Origin: Schizochytrium sp. CCTCC M209059 | Taxonomy: Eukaryota; Sar; Bigyra; Thraustochytrida; Thraustochytriidae | Direction: 5' to 3' | Assembly (NCBI GenBank): GCA_000818945.1 | Contig: KN805410.1 | Coordinates: 1 to 64,000 of the forward strand | DNA length: 64,000 nucleotides | Shown here: one piece after another, positions 1 through 7,853 of the stretch | Numbering within the stretch: the stretch's first letter is position 1 | How the letters are laid out: every line of letters starts with the position of its first letter | Position numbers and translations under genes: made by a program | Notes under the pieces: generated by a model | What the model saw: the letters and a program-made list of their open reading frames with translations, nothing else | What the model was told of the DNA's origin: nothing | The model's database searches: none

Positions 1-1472
1 AGCACGAGCGGCGCCTGCGCAGGCAGCGCCGGCAGCGCAAGCAGCAGAAGAGCAAGAAGAGCAAGAAGAGCAGGAAGAAGAGCAAGAAGGAAAAGCGGCG
101 GAAGGGGGGTGGGGGCTCGGATGACGACAGGGACGACGACGAGGAGGAGGAGGAGGGCTCGGACGCCGGCGGCGGCGAAGACCTGAAGCGGATCCGCTTT
201 GACCAGCAGCTGGACCTCCCCGCGCTCTGGAAGATCTTCAAGGACGCGGGCTACCACCCGTACCTCTTGAAGTTCGTGGTGCCGATCATCCAGGTGTATA
301 CGTATATGATCCACTCCGCGCTCAAGTACGCGGTGCTGAGCACGACGGAGAGCACGTGGTTCTTGCGCCGGGACCAGAAGGGCACCCTCTCTGTCGCCGG
401 CCCCTTCGACGTGGCGACCAAAGGGCTCGAGTCTGTGCGGAACGCGTACTTCCGGATGGTCGGGCTCGCGCAGAATGACCCGGAGGCGGTGGGCTACGGC
501 ATCCTGCGGGACTCGAAGTTGCACGAGAACATGAAGGCCGACACGCAGCCGGGTGTGGCCAAGTTCGCCGACGGGCTCGCCGGCGTGAATACCGATATCA
601 AGAGCGCGCTTTCGACCAGCGAGAGTCTGCAGAGGGACTTCGCGAAGGTCTGCAGGGACTTCATCAACCCGCCCTCGAGCCAGGACGGGACCGGAAACAG
701 GAGGACCGAAAACGCGGCGCTCCTGGCGTCCCTGGCCCAGCTGCGCGCGCGTCTGCCGCTCGCGGCGGCCGACTTCCAGGCCCCGATGTCCTTCGAGGCC
801 TGCGAGAACCTCGCCTTCTCGCAGCGGACGATCGTGGACCGCTGCGACACGGTCGGCATCCCGATGATCTACAAGCGCTGGACCTACAGCCTCACGCCCC
901 GTCACCCGGACGAGAACGAGGCCGCGGAGGCCTCCTTCGCGCGGGAGCGGGACATGTACGAGGGCCCCCTGAGCCCGCTGCAGGGCCTGTCGATCCCGCT
1001 CTTGATCTACGCGGGCGCCTGGGCCTTCCAGCCCTACGTCCTGGCCGTCTCGGACGAGGGCGACTCTCTGAAGGCCCTCATCGAGGCGCGCCTGGCGGAG
1101 GCGGCAGAGGCGGCAGAGGCCGCAGCAGGGGAGGAGGAGGTCGACGAGTACGAGGTGCTCCAGCCCCTCTTCGACGCGCACTTTCTCTCGGCGCTGGACG
1201 CGCTGCAGGCCCTGCACGGCTGCGGCGTGCTGCACGGCGACATCGACATGCGGAACATTGTCATCCACCCGGACCGGGGCGCGAAGCTCATTGATTTCGA
1301 GATGTCGCAGGAGAGCGAGGACCCGGCCGATTTCGAGCAGGAGACGGCCTTGCTCTTCGTCCTCTTCAACCAGACGCTGGAGACCGCCGCGGCGCTAGAA
1401 GAGGAAGCCGCCGCTGCTTCTGCAGAGCGACAGCAGCAAGAGCGACAGCAAGAGCGCCGCGCCCTTTTCTCC

Positions 1473-1528
<56 letters not shown>

Positions 1529-1679
1529 AAATGATGTTTTCACTTTTACTTTCTACTTGCTATCGAGGCTGTCGAGGCTGTCGAGGCTGCTGACGGAGGA
1601 TGCGTCCGAGGCGGGAAAAGCGCGGGCGCGGGTCATGATCATGGGGTCGATGGGGACTGCCTCCCGTGCGCGGCGGTAG
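1..1679 (+). CDS. REase/kinase-like protein (Crinkler-type), 5' end outside window
   Basis: The frame is open from the window edge, so the start is missing. It begins with a Lys-rich low-complexity stretch and an acidic Asp/Glu block. The next part (about 215-450) has a QVYTYMIHSALKYAVLSTT / TWFLRR pattern that I associate with the restriction-endonuclease-like domain of Crinkler-type proteins. The C-terminal half has a kinase-like catalytic loop, HGDIDMRNIV (near 1222-1265), followed by LIDFE in place of DFG. HGD instead of HRD is common in atypical kinase-like folds. In that family the two domains occur together, and the proteins act as secreted effectors or in nuclear conflict systems; no signal peptide can be judged here. 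The frame then reads 18 Ile codons through an ATC microsatellite and runs about 127 bases antisense into the neighbouring gene, so the true 3' end may be nearer 1530. Family assignment is by motif memory and moderate. Confidence 0.6.
1476..1529. repeat. (ATC)17 microsatellite
   Basis: Seventeen perfect ATC units followed by ATA. In the frame of the upstream gene they encode 18 Ile in a row, while a shifted frame gives poly-Ser ending at TAA (1528-1530). This makes the gene end uncertain. Confidence 0.95.
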
Positions 1680-2047
1680 GCCTCCTTGATAAAGTACAGG
1701 CGCTTGGACCACTCGGAGCCGTCGCCGGTGTAGGAGTGGTCCGGCTGCGCGGCGTTGTAGGCCTCGGTGTAGTTCTTGCGCGAGGCAAGGTACATGCGGC
1801 GGTAGAACGCCTCGTCGGCCTCACCCTCCATGCGCTCGCTCTTCGCCTCCTGCGGTGTGCTGCTTTTGCTGCTGCCGAGAGGCACGCCCTTGCACGTGAG
1901 CTTGCGCTTGTTCCACTTCTTTCGCTTTCGATGCATCTTCTTGAGCTCCTTCCGGCTCGGCGGGTAGATGAGCACTTCCTCGAGGTCCGGGGCGCCGGGA
2001 GAAACGTCGACGATCTCGAGCCCCATGTCATCGTCATCTTCACCACC

Positions 2048-2083
<36 letters not shown>

Positions 2084-2449
2084 GCTGCTGCTGCTGCTCG
2101 AAGAAGAAGAAGAAGAAGAAGAAGAAGAGGACCTGCTCGAGAGACTCGCGGTGTCGAAATCATCATTGCCGTAATCATCATCATCCTCTGCTTCTTCTAC
2201 CGCCAGCTTCTGCACCGGACCTTGCTCCAGACCTTGGTCTTCCTCTTCCTCCCTCGCCTTCTCCTCTTGTCCTGCGAGAAGTTGATCGCGGGCCTCTTTG
2301 ACCTTGATGGGCGCGCGCGCGTCGATGAACATGGCCATGGCAAGGCCCATGCCGGCCATGCCGAGCATGAAGATGAAGTTGCCCCCTGTCGTGGACATCG
2401 TCGAATGCACACCCGCCCGCGGGCAAGGACCACCGCCGCCGCTGGTCAT
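1553..2449 (-). CDS. Single-pass membrane protein with acidic and poly-Ser tracts
   Basis: I do not recognise this 298-residue protein. I chose the ATG at 2449; an alternative is the ATG at 2398, 17 codons in, directly before a hydrophobic segment rich in Met and Gly (residues 20-38) that looks like a signal anchor. After it come a Glu-rich stretch, an Asp run, two long Ser runs encoded by CTG/GAA-type triplet repeats, and a basic patch (KKMHRKRKKWNKRK). The C-terminal 110 residues look folded, with many aromatic residues (FYRRMYLASRKNYTEAYNAA, SEWSKRLYFIKEAYRRA), and may be the functional part. The protein ends in a repeated Leu-Asp-Ser motif. Its 3' end faces and overlaps the reading frame of the kinase-like gene. 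Confidence 0.6.
2050..2128. repeat. CTG and GAA triplet tracts coding poly-Ser
   Basis: A run of CTG units (2050-2097, one CCG interruption) followed by GAA units (about 2099-2128). On the minus strand both encode serine, so two different triplet repeats keep one homopolymer in the protein. Confidence 0.9.
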
Positions 2450-2695
2450 GTTTTTGGTTTTTGTTTTTTCCTCTCTATCTTTTTCTTCTCTCGCCCTTGA
2501 AATTTGAATTGATCCTTCTATTCTCGGGAACGAGAAAAGAAAACCAAAAATCACAAAAACCAAAGTAAAAAAACGAGCCAAGGTTTCCTCTCTCTCTCTC
2601 TCTTCCCCCTCCACCTTTTTTCCTTTTTCCCTTCCCTCCAGCGCCTGAAAACCTTTCAAGCATCAATTAGATATTACTCCGGTTTACTTTTTTCT

Positions 2696-3397
2696 TTACA
2701 TCACGGCATGCTGCGGGACGACGCCGGCGCACGGAAGGCCCGCAGCGGCGCCTGCCCCCGCGCCCCGTGCGGGCTGCTTCGGGCCGCGGCGCGTCATGTG
2801 CATGCCGCCCAGGCTGAGAAAGGCGACCGCGACGAGGCCCGAGGCCACGCCGATCGCCATGCGCGTCACCTGCGTCTCCTCCGCGTCGCGGTAGGCGTTG
2901 TAGACGCCAAAACCGAGCACGCCCGCGACCACGCCGCCGCCGACGATGGCCCACATCGGCAGGGTCCCGTACATGAGCTGGGTCTGCCCGAAATGCGTGT
3001 TGAACATGATGTGGTGCGAGAAGAAGGACAGGAAGATCCAGAGCGAGCCGAAGAGTACCTCCGGCTCCAGGTTCATGAAGACACCCACGGCCGTGGTCAT
3101 GGCGCCCAGGGCGATCATGAAGAAACCCAGGCCGTACAGGGCGTTGTTCACCGACTGCCAGAAACCGTAGCCGTAGCCAAAACCCCGCCCCGCCCCTGTG
3201 CCCATGGCGGCGGTGGCGCCCGTGCCGGCGTAGGCCAGGCCCAGGGTGCCCGCCTGCGCCTGTGCCTGCATCTGGCCCCACGCCTGCGCGCGCTGCAGGT
3301 TGCTCAGGTAATCGAAGCGGAAGTGGATCTCCTGCTGGGCCGTCATCATGAGATGCGTGTCCCAGTAGTCGCCGAGGCTCGAGATGATGATGCCCAT
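2696..3397 (-). CDS. Polytopic membrane protein, unknown family
   Basis: This 233-residue protein starts at ATG 3397. The N-terminal 60 residues are soluble and Gln-rich. A Gly/Ala/Tyr-rich linker follows, then four hydrophobic segments: about residues 82-107 (LYGLGFFMIALGAMTTAVGVFM), 112-125 with a HHIMFNTHFG histidine-rich turn, 142-160, and 178-196. The His pair and following Asn-Thr-His between helices 2 and 3 could bind metal or heme, but no known family motif is complete, so I give no function. The C-terminus is Arg/Gly/Ala-rich. Its own short 5' region carries GAAGT and TCGC repeats. The frame is fully open and the hydrophobic pattern is regular, so the gene is probably real. Confidence 0.65.
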   Translation of the reverse strand: MGIIISSLGDYWDTHLMMTAQQEIHFRFDYLSNLQRAQAWGQMQAQAQAGTLGLAYAGTGATAAMGTGAGRGFGYGYGFWQSVNNALYGLGFFMIALGAMTTAVGVFMNLEPEVLFGSLWIFLSFFSHHIMFNTHFGQTQLMYGTLPMWAIVGGGVVAGVLGFGVYNAYRDAEETQVTRMAIGVASGLVAVAFLSLGGMHMTRRGPKQPARGAGAGAAAGLPCAGVVPQHAVM

Positions 3398-3665
3398 GGT
3401 CTTGAAGTGAAGTGAAGTGAAGCGAGTTCGAAAAAAAGAAGTGAGAGAAAAGAGAGGATAGTGAAAAAAAGAGCACCTCCTTTTTTTGTTTTTTGGTGGT
3501 TGTGGTTGTTGCGATGGCGGTGTTTTTTCTTCTTCTTCTTCTTCTTCCTTTTCGCTCGCTCGCTCGCTCGCTTGCTCGCTCGCTCGTCAAACCCTTTCCC
3601 CCCTCCTTTTCCCACGTCACTCACTCGCGACAGAAATAAATAAATAAATCAGACCGCGCGCGAAT
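3398..3665. promoter_or_regulatory. 5' region with three simple repeats
   Basis: The stretch upstream of the minus-strand gene at 3397 holds GAAGT units (3404-3421), a TTC/CTT tract (about 3527-3548) and TCGC units (about 3554-3588). Purine/pyrimidine-asymmetric tracts like these are typical of promoters in this window. No exact transcription start can be read. Confidence 0.5.
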
Positions 3666-4550
3666 TCAAAAGGGCGCCATCGGGACCAATATTTCGTCCG
3701 GGGGGATGCCGCCCGCGATCAAGGCCTCGTCGATCCCCGGGAGTGCCGGAGGAGGGGGCATGCCAAGGTATGCGTCCATGTCCATGTTTCCGAAGGGAGG
3801 ATCATCGATGGCGGGAGGAAGCGGGGCGTCGTCCCACCTGGGAAGGGGAGGGGCTGCAGTTGCTGCAGTTGCTGTCGGTGCTAGCAACGGGGGCGGCTGC
3901 AGCCGAGGGTGCTGCTGGTCCCCGGCCGCGCCCCGGGCCGCGCCCCCGGCCGCGCCCCCGGCGTGGTTGTTGTTGCCTCGAGCTGCGAGCCGCTCGGCCG
4001 CGCCAGGGCCTTGCTGCTGCTGAGCAGGAAAAGGGGGGCCTTGATAAAGACCGTCGCCGGGCCCGCCTCTGGGGTCGTCGCGCGCGTTGACCGCAGCCTC
4101 GGCGGCGGCTTGCACGTCCTCCTTCTGCGTCGCGATGCCCAAGTTCGTGTTCAGCTGCGAGAGGGCCTCCCGCATGTCCTCGCCCAGGGAGGAGGGCGGC
4201 ACGCCGGGGCCAAACTTGGCGCGCCATAGCGCCCTGTACTTGGCCGAGTACCAGTTGCTCCAGGCATGCAGCTTGCCCTGGTTCGCGCGCGCCACGTTGC
4301 CGCCGCTATCTCGCGCTTCCCGAAAAGGGCGACCGGCGGCCTCAAGACCTTGATCCAGGGAGCCTTGCGTCTCCTGGCCCTTTTGCAGCTGCAGCTGCAG
4401 CCGCTGCTGCGGCCGGGACCGTCCTGGCCTCGCCGCGATGCCCTCCCGCGGCCTGCAGCTGCCTCGCCTCTGCGAGCGCTCGCGAGCTCGTCGGGTTCGT
4501 GTGTGTGTCTGTCTCTGTGTGTGCACGGAGCGCGCTCGACGGCTCGCCAT
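3666..4550 (-). CDS. Gln/Pro/Ala-rich protein, possible transcription regulator
   Basis: The frame from ATG 4550 encodes 294 residues. The first 60 are Arg/Gln-rich and may be untranslated or wrongly included. About residues 95-150 look like a small helical domain with many aromatic residues (KLHAWSNWYSAKYRALWRAK). The rest is low complexity: Gln, Gly/Ala/Arg and Pro runs. It ends in an acidic, Met/Pro-rich tail (NMDMDAYLGMPPPPALPGID) resembling an activation region. I recognise no family, and regulator is only a guess from the tail. The chosen ATG sits base-to-base against the start of the divergent phosphatase gene, so at least one of the two starts is probably wrong or lies in an unseen upstream exon. 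Confidence 0.45.
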   Translation of the reverse strand: MASRRARSVHTQRQTHTRTRRARERSQRRGSCRPREGIAARPGRSRPQQRLQLQLQKGQETQGSLDQGLEAAGRPFREARDSGGNVARANQGKLHAWSNWYSAKYRALWRAKFGPGVPPSSLGEDMREALSQLNTNLGIATQKEDVQAAAEAAVNARDDPRGGPGDGLYQGPPFPAQQQQGPGAAERLAARGNNNHAGGAAGGAARGAAGDQQHPRLQPPPLLAPTATAATAAPPLPRWDDAPLPPAIDDPPFGNMDMDAYLGMPPPPALPGIDEALIAGGIPPDEILVPMAPF

Positions 4551-4731
4551 GCGATGCGACGACGACCTCGCGCAGAACCGCCCGCTTTCGCTCCAGCCCG
4601 GCCGAGGTCCGCGGCCGAGCCCGCGCAGCCGCGGCCTCTCCGCCCCGCCGCGCTCGCTCGCGTCCTCGCGTCGTTGCCGCTCTGGCCGCTCTCGGCGAGC
4701 TGGAGCTGGAGCTGGAACAGGAGCACGTGCA

Positions 4732-4765
<34 letters not shown>

Positions 4766-5822
4766 TTCCAGGGCGGCGAGGAGGAGGTCGTCCAGAGCAG
4801 AGAGCGCGCGAGGAGGCCGCGGAGGAAGCCGAGGCCGCGATCCGCGCGAGCAAGTGGCGCCTACCCCAGACGGTGATCTTGCTCCGCCACGGCGAGTCGC
4901 TTGGCAATGTGCGCGAGAATGCGTACAGGGTCATTCCCGACTGGTGCATTCCGCTCACGGAGGAGGGCAAGATGCAGGCGCGGGTCGCAAGCAAAGACAT
5001 TGTCGAGCTCATCGGCTCGCGCAAGGTCGTCATCTACTATAGTCCGTACACGCGCGCCGTGGAGACGCTCGATGTGCTGCTTGATGCCATCCCCGAGGAT
5101 CAGATCGCCTTTATGCAGGAGGAGCCTCGCATTCGCGAGCAAGAGTTCGCCAATTTTCAGACACCCCGTACGTTCATGCCCTTTGTCTGCACAGAATCGA
5201 GCGATTGACTGACGGATGCGGCGTTGTGTGTTTTCATTCTTCCTTGTCCTACCTCGCGTGCGCGTGCTCTCTCTTTCTCTCTACAGAGATGCCACAGATT
5301 AAAAAGGAGCGAAACCGCTACGGTCGCTTCTTTTACAGATTTCCGGACGGTGAGTCCGGTGCCGACGTCTACGATCGCGTTTCGTCCTTTTTCGAAACGC
5401 TCTTTCGCCAGTTTAAGCGAAGTCCTGTCAGCGACATGGAGAGCGACAAAGACTATGTCTTGCTTCTTGTCTCGCACGGGCTCACCATCCGGCTCTTCGT
5501 CATGAAGTTCCTGGGCTTTAACGTGAGCTATTTTGAAAAGCTTAGAAACCCTCGCAATTGCACCCCTCTCGTCATGCGCCGGAAGCTAGGCACCTTTGTT
5601 TATGAACTTGACGCCGCCTCGTGGCGAAGTATGGGAGTGTATAACCCTTACGAGCAGTGCGTTCCCATCGATAGCTTTCAGTTTCCTGTACATTATTGCG
5701 TCTCTCCTTCGCTCAAGTCCTTTCGTAGCGCCCATCGGAAGGCATTTGGAAACTGGTCCGAAAATGGAATTCCAGACGACGAAGACGAAGTCTTTGACAG
5801 TTCTGGCGACGAATTCCACTAG
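4549..5822 (+). CDS. Histidine phosphatase (phosphoglycerate mutase family), one intron
   Basis: Two exons, 4549-5167 and 5287-5822, join to 384 codons plus stop. The intron is 119 bases, with GTACGT at the donor and a pyrimidine-rich CTCTCTACAG acceptor; splicing restores the conserved stretch FQTPQMPQIKKERNRYGRFF. The catalytic histidine is in LLRHGES (His114 from this start). The second histidine is in LLVSHGLTIR and the downstream arginine-containing core is intact. This subgroup (with RFFYRFPDGESGADVYDRV) is the PGM-like phosphatase found in plants, fungi and bacteria; substrates vary, so I do not name one. The first ~95 residues are an Arg/Ala-rich low-complexity leader, possibly a targeting sequence or not translated; ATG 4438 is also in frame. 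The C-terminus is acidic. Confidence 0.85.
4732..4765. repeat. (GTGCTC)n hexamer repeat
   Basis: About five and a half GTGCTC/CTCGTG units inside the Arg/Ala-rich leader of the phosphatase gene, next to a GCACGTGCACGTGC palindromic stretch. Confidence 0.85.
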
Positions 5823-6039
5823 CGGTAGCGTGAGGTGCTTCTCGTTTGAAATTTGTTTATCTAAAAAAAACCAAGCGAAAAGTTGATGTCATGTAGCTTT
5901 CCTTTTGCACCGAAGGAATGAGCGCCGCTTGCAGAAATTTCTGCTCCATAATAGAAAAAAAAGACAGCTTCGATTCGATTTAATTCGACTCGATACGATT
6001 TAATTCGATTCGAATCGATTAAATCTGCTGCTGCTGACG

Positions 6040-6088
<49 letters not shown>

Positions 6089-6251
6089 AGCTTTGCTACG
6101 TTTCTGTCAGATAACTCGCGACTCTCATTCGTATTGGCGGTGGGACCTCAATTTCAAACGAAAATAAAGTAATGCTCAGAACGCCAAGGGCGCTTTTACT
6201 TTCTACTAATCATAAGTTGTCAATATGTAAAAGGAGACCAAAAAGAAAAAC
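5823..6251. other. Convergent intergenic region
   Basis: This lies between two facing 3' ends. It is AT-richer than the genes and holds several ATTCGATT-like units (about 5970-6020, alternating cgattcgatttaattcg) and a (GA)n tract (about 6043-6081). I see no gene. Confidence 0.7.
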
Positions 6252-7853
6252 TCAAATCGAGTACGCGCCAAAGTAGAGGACGGCATACACGATATAAGTC
6301 TTGTAACTGCTCTCAAAGTGCTTCAAATAGGTATCGTAGACGACGAAGCAAAGAAGCAGGAGAACCTTGAACCAAATGTGCATGTCGTAGCTCGCATGTC
6401 GGGTCTTGAAGAACTCGCCCAAGTTGCACTTGTGGAACTCGCTCTGCGATGGAAGGTGCAGATCTTTTTCCAGCGCGCGAGCAGCTGACCACTCTTCGAG
6501 CAGTTCGCGCGTTCGTCGGTGTTCAATGACGCCCGAGTCAGATGCAATGTACTGTGAGATGCGGCCCGTCTCGAGATCTGGCTTAGCGCGCTCGAAAAGA
6601 GTGAGCAGAATTTGCATGCGCTGGTCGAAAGTGTGCCGCTTCGCGTCGGCGAGCTTTGCAGCCGCAAGAACGACTGCAGACTCGCCCTTGTCGTTGCGCG
6701 CAACATCACTTGCACCGGCGCTCAGCAGCATAACAAGCACTTCAAGATGGCCCTTGGAAGCGGCCCGCAAGAGCGCAGTATTACCGTGAAGATCGGTTTC
6801 CTCCAAATTCGCTCCGCGCCCAAAGAGGGCAATTACAGTACCGACATGTCCGTGCTCAGCGGCGGAAATGAGGGCTGTTTTACCTGACGAAGACTTGCCG
6901 TCAATATCGATGGAACCTTCTGCCTCATCGATCATCGCCACAAGACTCTTGGTATCTCCATGGCGGGCGAGACGAATGAGTCCACGCACGGAAGCATTTC
7001 CGGACTCGTAGTCGTCGGCCTCGTCATCACGCACTTCCGAGAGCGTAGCTAGAGGCGCTCTTCGCGTGCTGGTACGGGAGTTGCTTGCGCGAGAGAACGC
7101 GGCCTCGAGGTCGGCGTCGAGCTCCTCTTCGCAGAGCCGACGCGCCTCGTCACGCGTAATGTGTCCGTCGGCCTTGGTCAGTCCCCGCAGCGAGACGCGC
7201 TTCTCGTCCAGGGGCTTGCGGGCCGCTCGAGGGCGACGCTGCCCGGACGAGGAATACGAGCCCGAAGACGTTCTCCGTTTGAGACTTTCGCGGTGCGGCG
7301 TGCGAGGGGATGAGCTTCCTGCGTTAGGCATGTCCTTGACGAATCGCGTCGGACTGGGGCTCGCCGAGGACGCTACCGAGGACGAGGAAGATCCCATGCG
7401 ACGCAAGCGCTGCAAACGGTGGACTTTGGCATTGCGCTCGTTATCGAGCTCGTCGCCGTGTTCGCGCAGCCGCTCGTTTCTCTGCCGCGCGAGCCGCCGT
7501 AACATCATAACGCCCCGCGATTTTCCGGGCGTGCTGTTGTTGCTGCTGCTGCTGCTTCTGCTGCTCGACCTTTCTGCGCTAGATCCATAGCTGCTCGTAC
7601 TGCTCGCACCGCTGCTGCGGCGCTTCTTCAGCTTCTTGCGCTTTGATTTCTTCAGGTCTCTGTTCGAGAGAGAAGACGATGGCGAATTCCACGAGGTTTC
7701 CGAGCTCTCCGAGGGCGTCCGCGTGAGCTTGCGTCGCAGAGCTTTCGTGCAGGACACGTGTCCGTGCAGCTCCTCCATGTCGAGCATCCCGGCATCGTCG
7801 AGACCGTGACGGCTCTCCAAGTCGGGCCTCCGCCCTCGTGATTGCATCATCAT
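6252..7853 (-). CDS. Ankyrin-repeat protein with C-terminal membrane helices
   Basis: A single 533-codon frame from a triple ATG at 7853. The first 210 residues are Ser/Arg-rich and basic, with a run of serines. About residues 225-250 (TKADGHITRDEARRLCEEEL) resemble half an EF-hand loop, but not convincingly. Three ankyrin repeats follow (about residues 290-400), with the signatures GKTALISAAEHGHVGTVIAL, GNTALLRAASKGHLEVLVML and GESAVVLAAAK. The last 50 residues contain two hydrophobic segments (WFKVLLLLCFVVYDTYL and TYIVYAVLYFGAYSI), and the protein stops right after the second. Architecture suggests a membrane-tethered ankyrin scaffold with a cytosolic N-terminus. It could be a fragment of a channel-type ankyrin protein, but there is no pore domain and the stop is clean. 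Confidence 0.8.
   Translation of the reverse strand: MMMQSRGRRPDLESRHGLDDAGMLDMEELHGHVSCTKALRRKLTRTPSESSETSWNSPSSSLSNRDLKKSKRKKLKKRRSSGASSTSSYGSSAERSSSRSSSSSNNSTPGKSRGVMMLRRLARQRNERLREHGDELDNERNAKVHRLQRLRRMGSSSSSVASSASPSPTRFVKDMPNAGSSSPRTPHRESLKRRTSSGSYSSSGQRRPRAARKPLDEKRVSLRGLTKADGHITRDEARRLCEEELDADLEAAFSRASNSRTSTRRAPLATLSEVRDDEADDYESGNASVRGLIRLARHGDTKSLVAMIDEAEGSIDIDGKSSSGKTALISAAEHGHVGTVIALFGRGANLEETDLHGNTALLRAASKGHLEVLVMLLSAGASDVARNDKGESAVVLAAAKLADAKRHTFDQRMQILLTLFERAKPDLETGRISQYIASDSGVIEHRRTRELLEEWSAARALEKDLHLPSQSEFHKCNLGEFFKTRHASYDMHIWFKVLLLLCFVVYDTYLKHFESSYKTYIVYAVLYFGAYSI

Noticed and set aside
225..250. EF-hand reading of the ankyrin protein near residues 225-250 (about 7105-7180)
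   Set aside because: The loop lacks the required acidic positions; only a loose resemblance. The listed start and end are residue numbers of that protein; the DNA position is in the text.
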